The notes beneath the pieces were generated by a model that saw nothing but the letters and a program-made list of their open reading frames with translations, searched no databases and had not been told where the DNA came from. From Branchiostoma belcheri (Eukaryota; Chordata; Leptocardii; Amphioxiformes; Branchiostomatidae), in the NCBI RefSeq assembly GCF_001625305.1, contig NW_017804231.1, forward strand, positions 1,739,703 to 1,803,702: 64,000 nt of DNA. Reading direction: 5' to 3'. Each line of letters opens with the position of its first letter. Position 1 is the first letter of the stretch. The position numbers and the translations under genes were made by a program. Positions 43,723 to 56,955 of the stretch are shown here, one piece after another.

Positions 43723-43910
43723 CTGGACATCTGGGTGTACTAGTACCCAGGCTAGGCTGGACGTCTGGGTGTACTAGTACCCAGGCTAGGCTGGACTTCT
43801 GGGTGTACTGGTACCCAGGCTAGCTGGACATCTGGGTGTACTGGTACCCAGGCTAGGCTGGATGTCTGGGTGTACTGGTACCCAGGCTAGGCTGGACGGC
43901 TGGGTCTGTA
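43709..43910. repeat. 34-bp minisatellite seeded at a MITE end
   Basis: About six tandem copies of a 34-bp unit (GTACCCAGGCTAGGCTGGAC followed by ATCTGGGTGTACTA, with variants). The first copy overlaps the right terminus of the MITE at 43501-43722. Confidence 0.9.
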
Positions 43911-44544
43911 CTGATACATACTTGAGGAACTGAATCACTCTTCTCAGAACACGACCAGAAGTTGGGTCTGTTCTCAGGCTGTCTGGAAGGAAATTTGTCC
44001 ATTCCTCTGTCTGAGTGTCAAATTGACCTCATCTGAAAATATTCTTGACTATTATTTCTCAATTCTTTTAATTTATTATGTTTGTTTGAGGCATTCCTTA
44101 TTCACTAGAAGCTCAAATGGACCTGCTTTTTATTGAGGGCATGAGGGAAGAGGTAAGGGTCAGATAAAATATATGAAAACGATAAAGTTAACATCATTTA
44201 AAGTCCTAATAAATCTATAGTTACACACATTCTACACATACATGGTAATGTTACAAAAACCATAAATAAGAGGGAGAGCTGGTTATACATTGTACTACTT
44301 TGTAGTGTTCGTGTCCGTTCCTTTTAAATTTAAGGTCACTTTTGATTTCTGTTACTGTAACATTTAAATTTTAAGAGTCTCTTAAAGGACTGAGCCCGGC
44401 AAGATCGGCAAGGCAAAGTCTTGGAATATTAATAGGTGGAGTGTTGCCAAAGAAATGCCACAGTACGTAAGGGTTACGTTTGAAAATGCGAATTTCCATA
44501 TCCATGAGATTCCACAGACAAAAATCTTCATGCATACATTTCGC
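43911..44544. other. Intergenic DNA
   Basis: AT-rich sequence. No gene or RNA seen. Confidence 0.4.
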
Positions 44545-44759
44545 TACTGTAATTCCCGTAATTTTTTCACTGTACTTTTATGTTTGCAGTTTTCGCAGTC
44601 ACTACTGCAAACTTCACATTACGGTTAACAAACAATTTGCCAACTTTCTTTTTTTTGCACCTGCCGCCACCACAAAAATATCATTATAATAGTTCTGTGA
44701 ACACCTTTTTTCTCAGGCTGTGAACATTTGTTACCGTGAACATAAAGTGAATTACAGTA
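44545..44759. mobile_element. Family G MITE (TACTGTAATTC ends)
   Basis: A 215-bp element with inverted ends TACTGTAATTC and GAATTACAGTA. Decayed relatives are at about 42.1-42.4, 54.5-54.6 and 57.55-57.72 kb. Confidence 0.75.
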
Positions 44760-45419
44760 CTTTGCATGAGTTTGCACTGTAGTGCAGACAATCATGTTTT
44801 AGCCAGTGTTCCCAGCTATTTATGATGAATGATAAAAAGTTCACGACACTATTATGATCAGATTACACAATCCCAAAATTTTTCAGCAAGGCTATTGTGT
44901 TTTTCAAGGTTGCATTTGTATATAAATAGAAAATGGATATTTCACAACGTAGGGCAGTTTCTGGCAATTATTGAGATGTGCTTTTTGGCAATTCTGGCGG
45001 AATATTAAAAATTTGCTCATAAAACATGTGCAATAGAGCATCTATTGTTTATGTGTTTTCACATATTGAAGAAAATGGTTTTCATAAATATTACAATTTT
45101 TCCTGGACCACAAAACTATCAAAAGGTTCTAAAAAATATCGTACGGGCAAAAAATGATCTGTGTTTTACAAAAATAATCATGTTAAGGCATGAAACATTT
45201 TTCACCTGCTAGTAAAATATTATCAATAAGAAGTTGATCATAAAACATATGCCGTAGAACACCTAGTTGCTTATTTTTTTTCTCTCAGACTGAAAAAAAA
45301 TATTCCTGATGTTACTTTTCTCCACAAAATTTGCAGTGATGAGAAGACAAAAACGGACATTGTAAAGTGTGAAATATTTTTCGGCACACAGGACAGAGGT
45401 GTGGTATTTATGGGGCATG
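44760..45419. other. Intergenic DNA
   Basis: AT-rich sequence. No gene or RNA seen. Confidence 0.4.
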
Positions 45420-46480
45420 ACAGTTATCATTCCGGATCAGGCTACCGTGGAATGGCCCCAATGCCTCCATCAATACCTGCCCTCCCCCCCAAAGCCATAT
45501 TGATGTGGCCTGGCCACAAATGACACAGATAACACTCCGATTGCTGATACCTCTCCCCGATAGTTTGCAGCACTGAAAAGGGGCGAGAATTGAAAATCGT
45601 GCACGTTGGGGAAAGTTGTACAGTTATCTTATGCAGGCAGCTGGAACAATAAAAATGCAAAAACTGACCACCCCACGACGGGGACCTCTGATTGGTTTGT
45701 AGCTGTGATCACATTAGTGAAATATTGCCTGAGTGGTAATTATGAATGAACTGTCAGGTCAAAAGGCAATGGGATATTGTTGCCACTGGTAGGTCAGGCG
45801 TATGGGATTAAACAAAACTTGATCATCGCTTCAGGAAGGGTCCCCGTCCCCGCTAACTTCCATGGCAAAAGTTCACCCGAGGTACGGAAAGGTTACAATT
45901 ATTTATTGAATCCATTTAGCCTGATTATTGGTCTTCAATCAGGGGGTAACCAAAGGTTACTGGATCGTTCCCCGCCGAACCCCCGCCCGCCTGTGTCACC
46001 ACCGGGCGGCTGATCCCAGGTTTATGGCCAATCAGACTGTCCGACATTTACAGCGACTGTGGCCATTACGGTCCTACCTGCATCACTTGGCCCTGCCCCC
46101 TATCTCCACCACTGGAGCAAATGCTGTCCGAAAATGGCCGCCCCTACAAATCAACAATTGCCACAGCACTCCTAAAATTTCATGCTTTCCTCGGCTACTG
46201 CTCCCAGGCCCTCTGATAACGGTCGGCATTAAACTTTAATGGTCATCTCTCACGGCCGTACATCAGGTGTTATATGTGGCCGGAGTTCTGACCATAAATC
46301 ACGCCCGGCTGCCCACCCTGGTCTAATAAAGCCAGCTGAACCCATGGACACAATATCGCCCGCCGGCTCGGCCCACTGACCAGGTTACGTCCTCCGTCGC
46401 TCGCCGCGCTCCCAAAAATCCAATTCCCCGCTCTCCCCACACAATTTGCGACAACTTTTCTGCCAACTTTGCGCATTATT
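45420..46480. promoter_or_regulatory. GC-richer, site-dense region, possible cis-regulatory cluster
   Basis: About 1 kb with raised GC content, no convincing reading frame, and homeobox-like (GGTAATTATGAATG near 45735) and CCAAT-like words (GGCCAATCAGA near 46026). It differs sharply from the AT-rich, MITE-bearing flanks. It is called as a candidate regulatory region from composition only. Confidence 0.35.
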
Positions 46481-46612
46481 AATTCATGGATTAATTTCTA
46501 AAAGGTTAGAGTTCAAGGAAGCTTGCCCCGGCAGACAACATATCATACCTACACTGACCCAAAGGTGTGCGCTGGACTGCCAACATCTGACCATTACGAG
46601 TGGTGGACTAGA

Positions 46613-46890
46613 AATCCCACCTGCATATGCAGGTTACTGCAGGTAAAATTGGAGCTGTGGAGGTGTTTTAGATGCTCACCTGCACTGGTCCATGTACTGG
46701 GTATAGACCCAATATTATACAAGTGTAGATTTTTATTTCCTGCATTGACTTTTACCACGTATAGGACTACCTTTATCTTTTAGTATTACCTATAAGTGTA
46801 AAAGAAATAATGGCAATGGTTTCTGAACAAATCCTGAGTGGTGCAGAAAAAACTTGTCTGGTGCAGGTAATATTCTATGTTACCTGTACC
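46613..46890. repeat. Dispersed repeat N, copy 2
   Basis: Starts 'tgcatatgcaggttactgca' and aligns with 41545-41832. It abuts a family C MITE end (TACTCTCCAAGCAGAGG near 46894). Confidence 0.7.
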
Positions 46891-47149
46891 AGTCTACTCT
46901 CCAAGCAGAGGTTTGGGCTTATTTTTGACGTGTTTTCAGGCGTTTTTATCCAGCTTTTTTGTACTGCCGTTTTGGTATCTTTTTTGTTTATTCTTCAGAA
47001 GGTGTAGGGGATATTATCCTGCCAATGATCCTGTTTTGTCAATTTGATACAGTAACTGTCTTGCAGCCACCAAAAGATATAATCAGAGATTGGCACAAGT
47101 GCAGGTATGCAGTTCTAAAAAGGTATTTCCAGCCCTGTTGTGCCTAAGG

Positions 47150-47440
47150 AGGAGGATTTTAAAGCTTAATCCCATCAGTCAATCCCGAAGGTGATTATCC
47201 CCGCTAGCACACCACAGGCCCCATCCTGTGTGGTTTCCTCGTATTCAATTAACACAAAGATTCCAGCCCCTCATTACGGTCATCAACACCGCTAATAAAA
47301 TCAATTTCGTTAATGAATATTTTACTTCCCAGATAATTACAGGAAGCGGTGATACCACTTTGACATTTAAGCAATTAATTTCTACTCTCTGGCGATAAAC
47401 GTCCATTTCGATACACATTGTCACCTTGTCCATCAAAAAT
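47150..47440. promoter_or_regulatory. Possible homeodomain-rich element
   Basis: A dense run of TAAT/ATTA-type words ('tcaattaacac', 'ctcattacggtc', 'taataaaatcaatttcgttaatg', 'cagataattacagg') without a reading frame, resembling developmental enhancers. Inference only. Confidence 0.3.
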
Positions 47441-48529
47441 ATGTTCATTGCAATCAGAAAGGAAAAAAAAAATCTAGGAAGTAAAAATTGCCTATTGGAG
47501 AGCAACATTGGACCTTGATAATTAAAGAAATATATCAGGCTGTTGTAACTACATTTATTTGTATACCTCACTGGCAAAGAGCCTGAGTGTAAGTAAATTA
47601 AACACTGTTTAGAAGGAAGAGATAGTTAAGCAATAATAATTGTTTATTGTAGATTCTTGCCAGAGGGCTACTAGGTAATTGCAAGTACATGTACTAGTAA
47701 TAGGGACAAACCATATTGACGTACAATATGGAGCAACTTTGCAAATGCACAGTGTTGTGCAGCTTTATATCCTTCCAAGCCCAGGGTTTTTCTGCGATGC
47801 CACACTGATCCTTAGGGTGAAAAGGTCACAACTCACGCCCCTGAATGTTGATTGGGGTTTTGTCAGTTTGACCGAGAGAAACTTGGACGACCAATCACGA
47901 CCCCGCGGTGTTCCCACCAACACGTTGTAGACGGTAAAGCATACTTGATCACGACCTTTAGCGCGAAACTTTGAAAGATGACTCAGTCCCACTTTACACT
48001 TAGAATGTAACCCAAGAGTAGGAAAAAATCTGAAAACATTTTGAATCATACCTAAAAGATTCCGTTAAGTTTCTGCAGTGTTACCTGAAAGTGTTACCTT
48101 AAGTATGAAATACTGTTGCGAATGTGAGGAAGAATATGTCAATATCATACAGATTGCCTTATTCTGACTAATATATGAAAATTTTGCCACCCCGATATTG
48201 CATTAGATGCCTTTAAATCATGCTCATAAAATGACCCACCTACCATTGCTAGCCTCCTTGTCTATGTCTATACAGCTCCTATAATATCCTAACCCAGGTC
48301 ACGTCGAGTGGCAGAAAAAAGCAGGATACCAGGCTGACAATTTGGCCCGGGAACAAAAACAGAAAGGACCGAGTTCAACATCGAGGTTACTTCTCAGCGA
48401 GGGGTCAGGGTAGGCTTCGGCTGTGTAAGGGTTCAGATTTTCTCACTCAGTTGGTAACCAAGACGTCCAACAAAGAGCACAGATTCACATTACAAAACTG
48501 GAACAAGGAAAGAATGCTAAATCAAACTT
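47441..48529. other. Intergenic DNA
   Basis: One family F MITE end (ATATTGCATTAGATGCCTTT) lies near 48194-48213. No gene seen. Confidence 0.4.
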
Positions 48530-48893
48530 TAAAGCTGAATTATGTAACATTACGACAACACAAAAAGTCAATTGCATGATCATTACTTTACAAAGTAAAT
48601 TGAGTCAACCCTACACCATTGAAAATACAGGTAAGTGCCATTCGGGAAGTGGAAGTGCCAAAATGTCACCTTACAAGACTGTGTTTAAAAGTTGGAAACA
48701 CAGCTGTCAGCCATGTTTGTTTACATCCTAGTATTTTGTGGTGGCACCACAAACTGAGTGCACCTGGCTGTTTTTACCCTAAACCATGAATGTCAGTTAC
48801 TAATGTGAGGTAATTGAACAAATATGTTGAATCACACAGAGATTTTATCAATTAAAATTTAATTTGGTGTAAAATGTTTCATAATGCCTCTTT
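48530..48893. repeat. Dispersed repeat H, copy 2
   Basis: Same element as 30656-31026, in the same orientation, with numerous substitutions. Confidence 0.8.
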
Positions 48894-49450
48894 AAAAAAT
48901 TTTGAAGACCAGGGAAGAGATGTGTAAACAATAAATAAAGTGGTACCTGTAACACGGATATGATAGATTTAGTGGTATAATACCTTATGTGTAAGTTCCT
49001 GTTTTGTAAACGATGTACAGTATCTATTGATATTATGTATAGGATAGATTTGGTGATAGCATAGACTGCTAAACTGCTTTATCTCTCTCCTTGTTTACTA
49101 TCAACCCTATAGGTAATGCTATTGATGTACGTACAATGTAGTTACCTTTAGACTTCGATGTAATGATACAAGTTTTAACTACTGTATTTAGTCCATACTG
49201 GGCAAGGACATGGCTTGCAAATAAAAATCATTATAAAGTTCATCATCGTTATCCTAATGACACATTCAGATCATATCATGTTAACTCTTTTAATACTATC
49301 CTATTAACCTTCTCCCTGCTGTGTTGGCCTTTATGCATCAAATCTGGATCAGTTACAATGTCAATCAGCAGTAAGGAGGTTAATTCAAAACCAATTCATC
49401 ATCTTCCAGCTGCCATATTTGTACTTGACACAAGTCACGTTCCTCTTATT
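48894..49450. other. Intergenic DNA
   Basis: AT-rich sequence. No gene or RNA seen. Confidence 0.4.
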
Positions 49451-49675
49451 AGGCCATACCAATTTGATTTGGTGGTTCTCAAATTTTCTTATACAAAAAT
49501 GTGAAGCGGCATGGCCTAGGCATCCTCTGATAGTCTCAAAAGCTGCAATAGGAGACATGACAGCAACATACCAGGCTGGTTGGCTACCGGTATATTCAAA
49601 TTTTCATTTTTTTTTCAACTCAGAAAAATTGAAGCAGACAAATCCGAGAACCATCTAATTGAATTGGCATGGCCT
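49451..49675. mobile_element. Family A MITE
   Basis: A 225-bp element with inverted ends AGGCCATACCAATTTGATT and AATTGAATTGGCATGGCCT. The interior phrase 'aggcatcctctgatagtc' is shared with the family. Confidence 0.75.
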
Positions 49676-52600
49676 TATAGTAATTTAACTCATATTATAC
49701 AACTAAGCAAAACAGTAGATTGCATCAGATATTGGGGTTTTCATTTACAAGTAATATCTCTCATCTGCTTACATTTACAAGTCTACGATAATTGCATCTT
49801 TTTTGGGGCAGCATTTTCCTCATCTGAACTGTATGCCAAACAAGTCCTAATCTTGTCAAGCAGAATGCATTGCCCCGAGAATTGTATAGACTCAACTGTA
49901 ACCTCCCATTCTATTTGACTTTGACACAGGAGGCCTGTGGATTCAATGAAGGAGACCCTACAACAAAGATGCCATGCAGCCCACCCAAAAATACAGGACA
50001 GAGACACTGGCAGGGAAATTCTAACCAGCGGGAGTTAACTGTCAGAGTGGCAAAGGGTGGTAGCTGTACAGTTCTAGGAATCCTGCGGACCTAGGATCTA
50101 ATTAAATGGTTGTATCATGTTTAATACCAGCTATAATTGCTCCCTACAGGTCTGAGATATCACTGCCCTCCATTCCACTCACTTCTTTGTAAAAGAGCTG
50201 TGAGGACATTCTTACCATGAAGGAACAATCAATACAATGTCTTTAACCCCCATTGACACAGAGCAAATTTGGAGTAACGGGAGCGTGGAGACGTCCCATT
50301 TATGCAAATTAGGAGCAGGCCTGAGACTTGAAAGAAGTTTCCTGGGAGGCAAATGTTTCTTGTTAACAGCTGACAAGTGTTTTCAACAACAGTCAGTGCT
50401 TATAATGCTCTAGGGAGTTGACCATGGGGCTTAGTGTTCCCAGCTACTGTGTGACAGGTCTACTGAAAACAGAAGGTCTTGTTTTCCCAAGACCACCTGT
50501 CCATGCTGTGTCAAAAAGCTATTAAGCACAGATTAAAATGTGAACTTGATGTTTTCTCAGCAGGAGATCTACTGGTAACACTATACAAGCACTGCTACAT
50601 TTTACTTTCTTTGTGGTAACTCTACAATTAGTAGAGCTGTAGTGCAGTAATTAATCTAAAATAAATCATTCTGTAAATCATTTTAAATTTGCAGGGTTAA
50701 TTTTGTTGTAGGAGGGGAAAGGAGTTGATTAAAACAATACTGACAGCACAAAACAATACAGACAGAGCTCAAAGTATCAATATCAGACAGATTTCCTCAT
50801 TCAGAATTTTTGTTGTTGTTTTGCTGCCCTGAAATTGCATGGATGCCTTGAACTCAGTAGCTACATGTATCACAAACTGAAGGAGCTTCAAGTATCAAAA
50901 GGCAGGTTTCCAACAGAGGACTCTTTTAGCATTATATCTTATTCTACTAATATGAAAACGACATGAACATTCTAAATCATTCTGATGTATTCCATCAATT
51001 ATCATGGTACAGCTTTGAAAATCAAGCACTTTGAAACTTCAAACAACTTCACAGACTTTAAATGCAAGGTCGCCTGTGTATTGTATGAAATTAAGGACCC
51101 TCCTTGATATGAAATCATACAGCATCAAATTGAATCTTTCATAAAGAAAAACATCTTCAACCATTAAAATAAAGAGCAGACACAAAATTTGTTTCTCTAT
51201 CAAACCCGCACACATCACCACAGAAAATTGATAAAAGGCTGAGTTATATTACAAAACAAAACATCAGAGCACACAGTCTGACATCTTTCCTACTCTCCTG
51301 TCCTGTGCCCTTCTAACCTTGTCAGTATCTTCTTGCCACAATACATGAACTGGACCCTCTCTCCCTAACCCCTGCCCTCAACATCCAGCACTTTCAAATT
51401 GATAAGGGGAGAGGGATACCCCCAGTGTGGTTTAGGCAGGGAACTGGAGATGCCCAGACTGTTGGAGAGCATATTAATCTTTCCCTTTGGCCCAGACTTG
51501 AAGTTGACATGAGTGACAGCGTGTCACCACCCAGGGCATCTGAAATCAGATGTTCCACCGGCTTCAAAAGACACAGGGCGGAAGATTAGGATCGGGGTTG
51601 GCTGAACTTGCCTTGAATTTGAGAAAACGAAAACAAAAAAGCTAATTTCAGGGCTACTGCTTGTGACCCTAGTCTCATATTTTAGGCTATTTTACTACCT
51701 GAAACAAAAAAAGGAGAAATTTTGAGACTGAGGATACATAACATAAGGTTAAAATTTCTTTTTGTGAAAATCCAACAATTACTTTTGGGGGATTATATGA
51801 CATAAAGATAAAATACCCTGGCATGAAGCAATGAATATTTTCCAACATGTTTATGATCTCAGCTAGCTTAGAATAAATCATTGTATGTTACTAAATATTT
51901 ATACATCAAATCAATCTTATCAGTTTTGTGGAGGGGCCTTATCTTAAGGGATAAAGTCGAGCAAGCCTGGTGTTTTATTAGCCACCGAGCAACCTTTTGA
52001 TTTATATTGCAAGCAGCACAAGGACATACAATTTATCATATTTGTCCAAGTCTTTGTGCTTTTATGTAGGAAAAAGGCATTGCCACAGACATTCTACTAC
52101 ACCTGCAACAAATAAAATAATATCAATGACAAATTGGACTGATGATAATTTTTTCAATGTTGCAGTCGAAACTTTTGCAATGGGGATTTTAAAAATCCTT
52201 TCTTTAGTCTACAAAACAAAACAAGAACAGCAACACAAGAAAAATGAGATTTGACACAGTCCATGTACAAAATTCATTCATCAAATACTTGAAATGCATG
52301 AAAAATAGAACAGCCTTTTACCCAACAAACACAATGTCATTCATTGTTAGTGTAACACGCTCTAAATAAATCATACTAAATGTGATTTTTCAGATAAACA
52401 ATTGCATTTACATGTAGATCCTATATATAGAAATGATGCACATGTTTGTACATACATGTACACAGTTTACATAATGACAGTGTTCCACACACATTACCAC
52501 ATGTAACATACAACAGTATTACATCGGAAATGTTTACATTGTAATTCACAGTGAAGCACTGTGTAAAATTACCTTTTTATGTAACGCCACATCATCCCCT

Positions 52601-53947
52601 TTACATCCTTTTATGGTCATCCTAAGTCCACATTCAGTTCAACTAAGAAAGCTGTAATGACCTATCGCGCATAAAAAACAGTCGCTCGTATAGCAGTAAT
52701 TTTGTTATAGTAATTAAAAATAGGGAGGATTTTTCAATACAGAATTAATGTGTTATGTAAACATTCTTCACAGCAAGTGAAGTGGTGCCATTTGACGTCA
52801 ATTTGATACAATATTGTAACAGGTGTAGCCAACATAATTGTATTAATAATTAAGGACTATTTCTGTGTATGGTACCTGTACTTCAAAACACATTCCTAAG
52901 GCCACACCGATGTAACTTATTGGTCCTCAGATAAAGCCATATAATGTTGAGCTACAACGTTAAGTCCGTTCATCACTGAAAAAAAAACTGTAGTGGAATT
53001 GCTACTTCAAACATTTTCAAAATCTATCAAGTTGCTTGAGTAACAGTTTTGTTGTGTAATATGCATCTATTTGGTTGTATCTAAGTCCTATTAGCAACAG
53101 TAATACAGGACGTCAGTTTGGATGTAACATTTTGTGACCGGAATCTTAAGGAATGGAACATGATAAGACGTGACATACCAAGTAGGGCCATGCATGTATC
53201 AAGGAGACTGAGAGATCACCAAAAGTCAGCCAAGAGGGTCAGGGGCATGTATCCATTTTACAGGCACTCTTAGAATTCAATTAAACATTGTTAGACGCAT
53301 TGGCTTGCTGGGTATCATATTACATGGTGGGATAATTCCCTGATCAGAGATGTCAGACTTCACCCCTTCCCAATCCTTCTGCATATTGTTAGATAGACAA
53401 AAATTGCGGCAACAAGCAAGTATGGCTATGCTGTGTAGTGCATACTGGGAAAAGGGAATGCACACACATACACACACACAAGTACTTTGAGAGTAAAATA
53501 CATTGTATGTACAGTATTAGTTACTATACAATTTTACGCCAAGAAGACACTCTGAGGCATTTAATCTTTAAATTGTAAACTGAGACAGTCATTAAATGTC
53601 ATCATCCTAAATCTCACAACAAATACAACCCCGTCTTTTCAAGCTCTACAAAGTCCATGTGTATACGGCTCTCACATTTCCAAGCACACTGGTTCAAGAT
53701 CTCAGTGCCTTCCCTCCCAGCTAAGGACAGAATTTCACACCACAAATTGATTTCATACCCCAGCTCAACAGCCATCGCACAGGCAGTAACTCAACACATC
53801 AGTTCCACAGACAGTTAGAAATCTGACCATTACAGTTTGATTGGACTGTGATGGTGGGCTACTTTGTCAACCGCACTCTTCCAATTTTAGCAATTCCGTC
53901 TTAAAACGTGTGCAGGGAAAATTGTAGTGGGGACAGTGGGGAATGTA
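49676..53947. other. Intergenic desert with scattered candidate sites
   Basis: No gene seen. It includes a block at about 50240-50420 with a perfect POU octamer ATGCAAAT (50302-50309). Another block at about 51290-51600 has TGAGTGACAG (51510-51519), which resembles a Pbx/Meis composite site. A family F MITE end lies near 50830-50850. The rest is AT-rich. Confidence 0.4.
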
Positions 53948-54169
53948 AGGCCAGACCAATTTAATTTGTTGGTTGTTATATTTAAAAAGAATATAATGGT
54001 ACAAATGTAATGAAAACAAAACCTGAGGTTTATGCTCGGTGCACTCAGTTTTTAGAATGAATATGTTCATATTTTCCATCTTGCTCTCTGTGTTTATGAA
54101 TATGATGTCTACTTGCCATATTTTCATGTTAAAATGTCTGAGAACCAACTAAATAAACCTGTGTGGCCT
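53948..54169. mobile_element. Family A MITE
   Basis: Left end AGGCCAGACCAATTTAATTT and right end CTGTGTGGCCT are inverted. Interior contains 'tgctcggtgcactcag'. Two good ends but no clear target duplication. Confidence 0.75.
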
Positions 54170-56297
54170 AACAGCCAAATTGCCTTTAGTGGACATTACG
54201 GACAACCCTTTTCAGACAGATTACAGGAAAACATGGTGCCCCACTTTGCCCAAACTGCGAGCCATCAGACGCCAGGGCATCCATTTTATTCATGGCAAAC
54301 TAAAAAAAACTGTTACTGTTCGTTCGATCCTTCAGCTGATCATAAATGAAAACCAACTGTTTTATTTGCAACACTGTTTCAAGATGTGTGTCATGTCATA
54401 TGAACAAATATTTTTGTCAATTTGTGTGTGTAGAAATATTATGTTGACTATATGTGACTATATGTTCCTGGAACTATATATATATAATTATGTTCGCGAT
54501 GGCGGTACATTTTTGTAGGTGCAACAAAAAGAAAATCGTCAAATTATTTGTTCTCTCTACGGATATGTTCGCGGTACAGAAGCAACTGCAAAAAACGCGA
54601 ATATAAAAGCACCCTGAAAAAATTGTGATTTACAGTACCCTGTCCATTTTACTTACCATTCTGCGTTGTCTCTTTGTGATGTAGTGGTTTAAGGTAGCAC
54701 TTGTGTGCAAAAATAGAAGAAGAGAGACGTACAATCTTCACACCTCATTTGTTTGGTCACATTTTCCCAGCTGTCACTTTTCCTCCAATAGGTAATCATT
54801 CGGAGTGGGACGGGCATCTTTTTCACATTTGAAAAGAATTAGATCAACTGAAACCCATCAGGCTTCCCCGAAAGGCATCTAACCTTCATAACAGCTAGCA
54901 ATCTACAGCAATGCAACGGTAAAAGCTTGTTCCATTTTACTCCATCAGGATTCAAGCAGGCATGCTATCCTCAAATTGGCAACTCCCTTTACAAAAGACG
55001 AAAAGATGGAAGGCCTATACCCAGAAAAGCATAGCTATCACATCCAGAGTAATGAAAATAGATGCCTGCAAATCGGAAATGGCTTTTTGAGAATACTGTT
55101 TGGTACGGAAGGACCTTAACAGTAGCTTCGTTTGGTAAAGAATGGCGTGTCGTTAATTTGAAAGCCCTTCCTGGGGTTGAGATGCTGTTAGAGTCAGACA
55201 AATGACAGTCACACCTGTATGTAAAAATAGGGATGGATTGTTCAAATTCATCCGAATACAACAAGCAAGCCGGGTAGGTATATGTTTAGAAATCAGTGAA
55301 GCACAGAAAAAATGTATTTGAGTGTTATTATGTATTTAAATATTTGTGTGCTATTATGTATTTAAATGCTTTTTAGTTCCCAAGGTTTACATTTTTTTAT
55401 TTTGTTTGACTTTTACTGTCTTCTAAATTTTGCTATTGGTAAACATGAAAATTCAACAGATTCACAGTAAAATGTAACAAAAAACATTCAGATACCCCCA
55501 GTACTAATACATTCACAGCTAGATACATTGTAGGTAAAGAAAGAATATCCACAATACAGACAATGCACAACTTCATTTTTAAGATTGTAGGAAAGGAATG
55601 CAGCACAACAACAACCAATTGGAAATAAAATCTTATAAACACCAACACGACATTACAGTTATTCCTTTCTACCAGACAATACAGAAAGGTGATTAAATAC
55701 ATCTTGCATTTGCAGCCAGATGATCCACCTTTTCGTAATCTTTCCTGCCGCGGCCAATGACAGTTTCATGCTGACCAATATGATGAGAACTGACCAGTAA
55801 TAAAACCCACCGTTCCCTGAACTACACCCACTGACCTTTGGACTGACGGCTGGAGTAACATACTACACAAACCTCACATCGGCCATCCCAATTTATTTCT
55901 TTGCTTCTCAGACATTCTCAAGGCAATAATTAGCAAGCAGGTACAGTTTTCTAGCCAGTGTCTGTCTTTCCATCATTTCAAGGAATTTTGCTGCTCATGA
56001 TGGACTGAAATTTTGCATGTAAAGATATGGAAAGAGATGTCTACAAGCAAAATTTGCCCCTCAAAATGCTGGATCAAAATTTCAACATTTTTGTGTGGGA
56101 GCTCGAGCATGCCCTCGCACCTCACTAGGACTGGCCTTAATTGGCACTTGACATGACGTTGCATCAAACAACACTGAGATGATGGAAACAAATTTCAAGC
56201 TGCCTAAGACCACAGAGCAGATATCATAAAAACAGGGGGCTGGGGGAAAACTTGAATATGACTGTATTTGTGTACATATATCAGGTAACAGGTGTCT
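54170..56297. other. Intergenic DNA
   Basis: A decayed family G MITE lies at about 54480-54637. No gene or RNA seen. Confidence 0.4.
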
Positions 56298-56437
56298 GGT
56301 ATGTTGACGTCATGGCTCCTGTTATAGCTTTTGGGGCTATCAGAGGATGAGAAGGTCTGTTTAATTTTTTTTAACCTGTCAGTTTATATTTTTTCTTTAA
56401 AAGATGCTAGAACCAACAAATCAAATTGGTGTGGCCT
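56298..56437. mobile_element. Family A MITE, right half
   Basis: Contains 'atggctcctgttat' and 'ggggctatcagaggatg' and ends AAATTGGTGTGGCCT. The left end is lost. Confidence 0.65.
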
Positions 56438-56449
56438 CATCAGTGATGA

Positions 56450-56955
56450 AAGAAAAAAATAGAGCTGCCTCTCGCGCTGTGTGCGCGACTGGACATAAAC
56501 AGAGCTGATGCCCCGACGTACCATCACCAATCGCACTGCCCACAAAGGCCGTCTCCATGGAAACCGGCAGAAGGTCAGCCCCCGGTCCGGGAAATAACCA
56601 GCCAAGGCGGCCTATTGATCCGCCGGCGATGGAAAACCCTAAGTGCATGGTGGACCGTGCTATCTCTCACCTCTATCCATCCATTCCGCCCGCCCGGGAT
56701 CAAAAGGGAACCAAATAGCCTCCCATTTGCTTAAAAACAGGATCAGGTGGTTGCCGTGGTAACCATTTGGCCCTAATGCACCTTCTCATCCCCCTGGTCA
56801 CGGCGAGGCGCGGCCGGACGGTCGGCGGAGACAGGCCGCGGAGCCGGGGTCAGCCACTGATTTCCTCTCTCCAAATAGACACCGATCCTCCGCGACGGAA
56901 CAAAGCTCCCCTGTCATCTCCACTGAGTGATACGTCGGGAGCAAACTGCGCCATA
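56450..56955. promoter_or_regulatory. GC-rich block, possible regulatory element
   Basis: About 500 bp of GC-rich, CpG-containing DNA with no convincing frame. Its right end ('ggaacgcaaagagggg') has been copied into a local tandem duplication. Confidence 0.35.
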
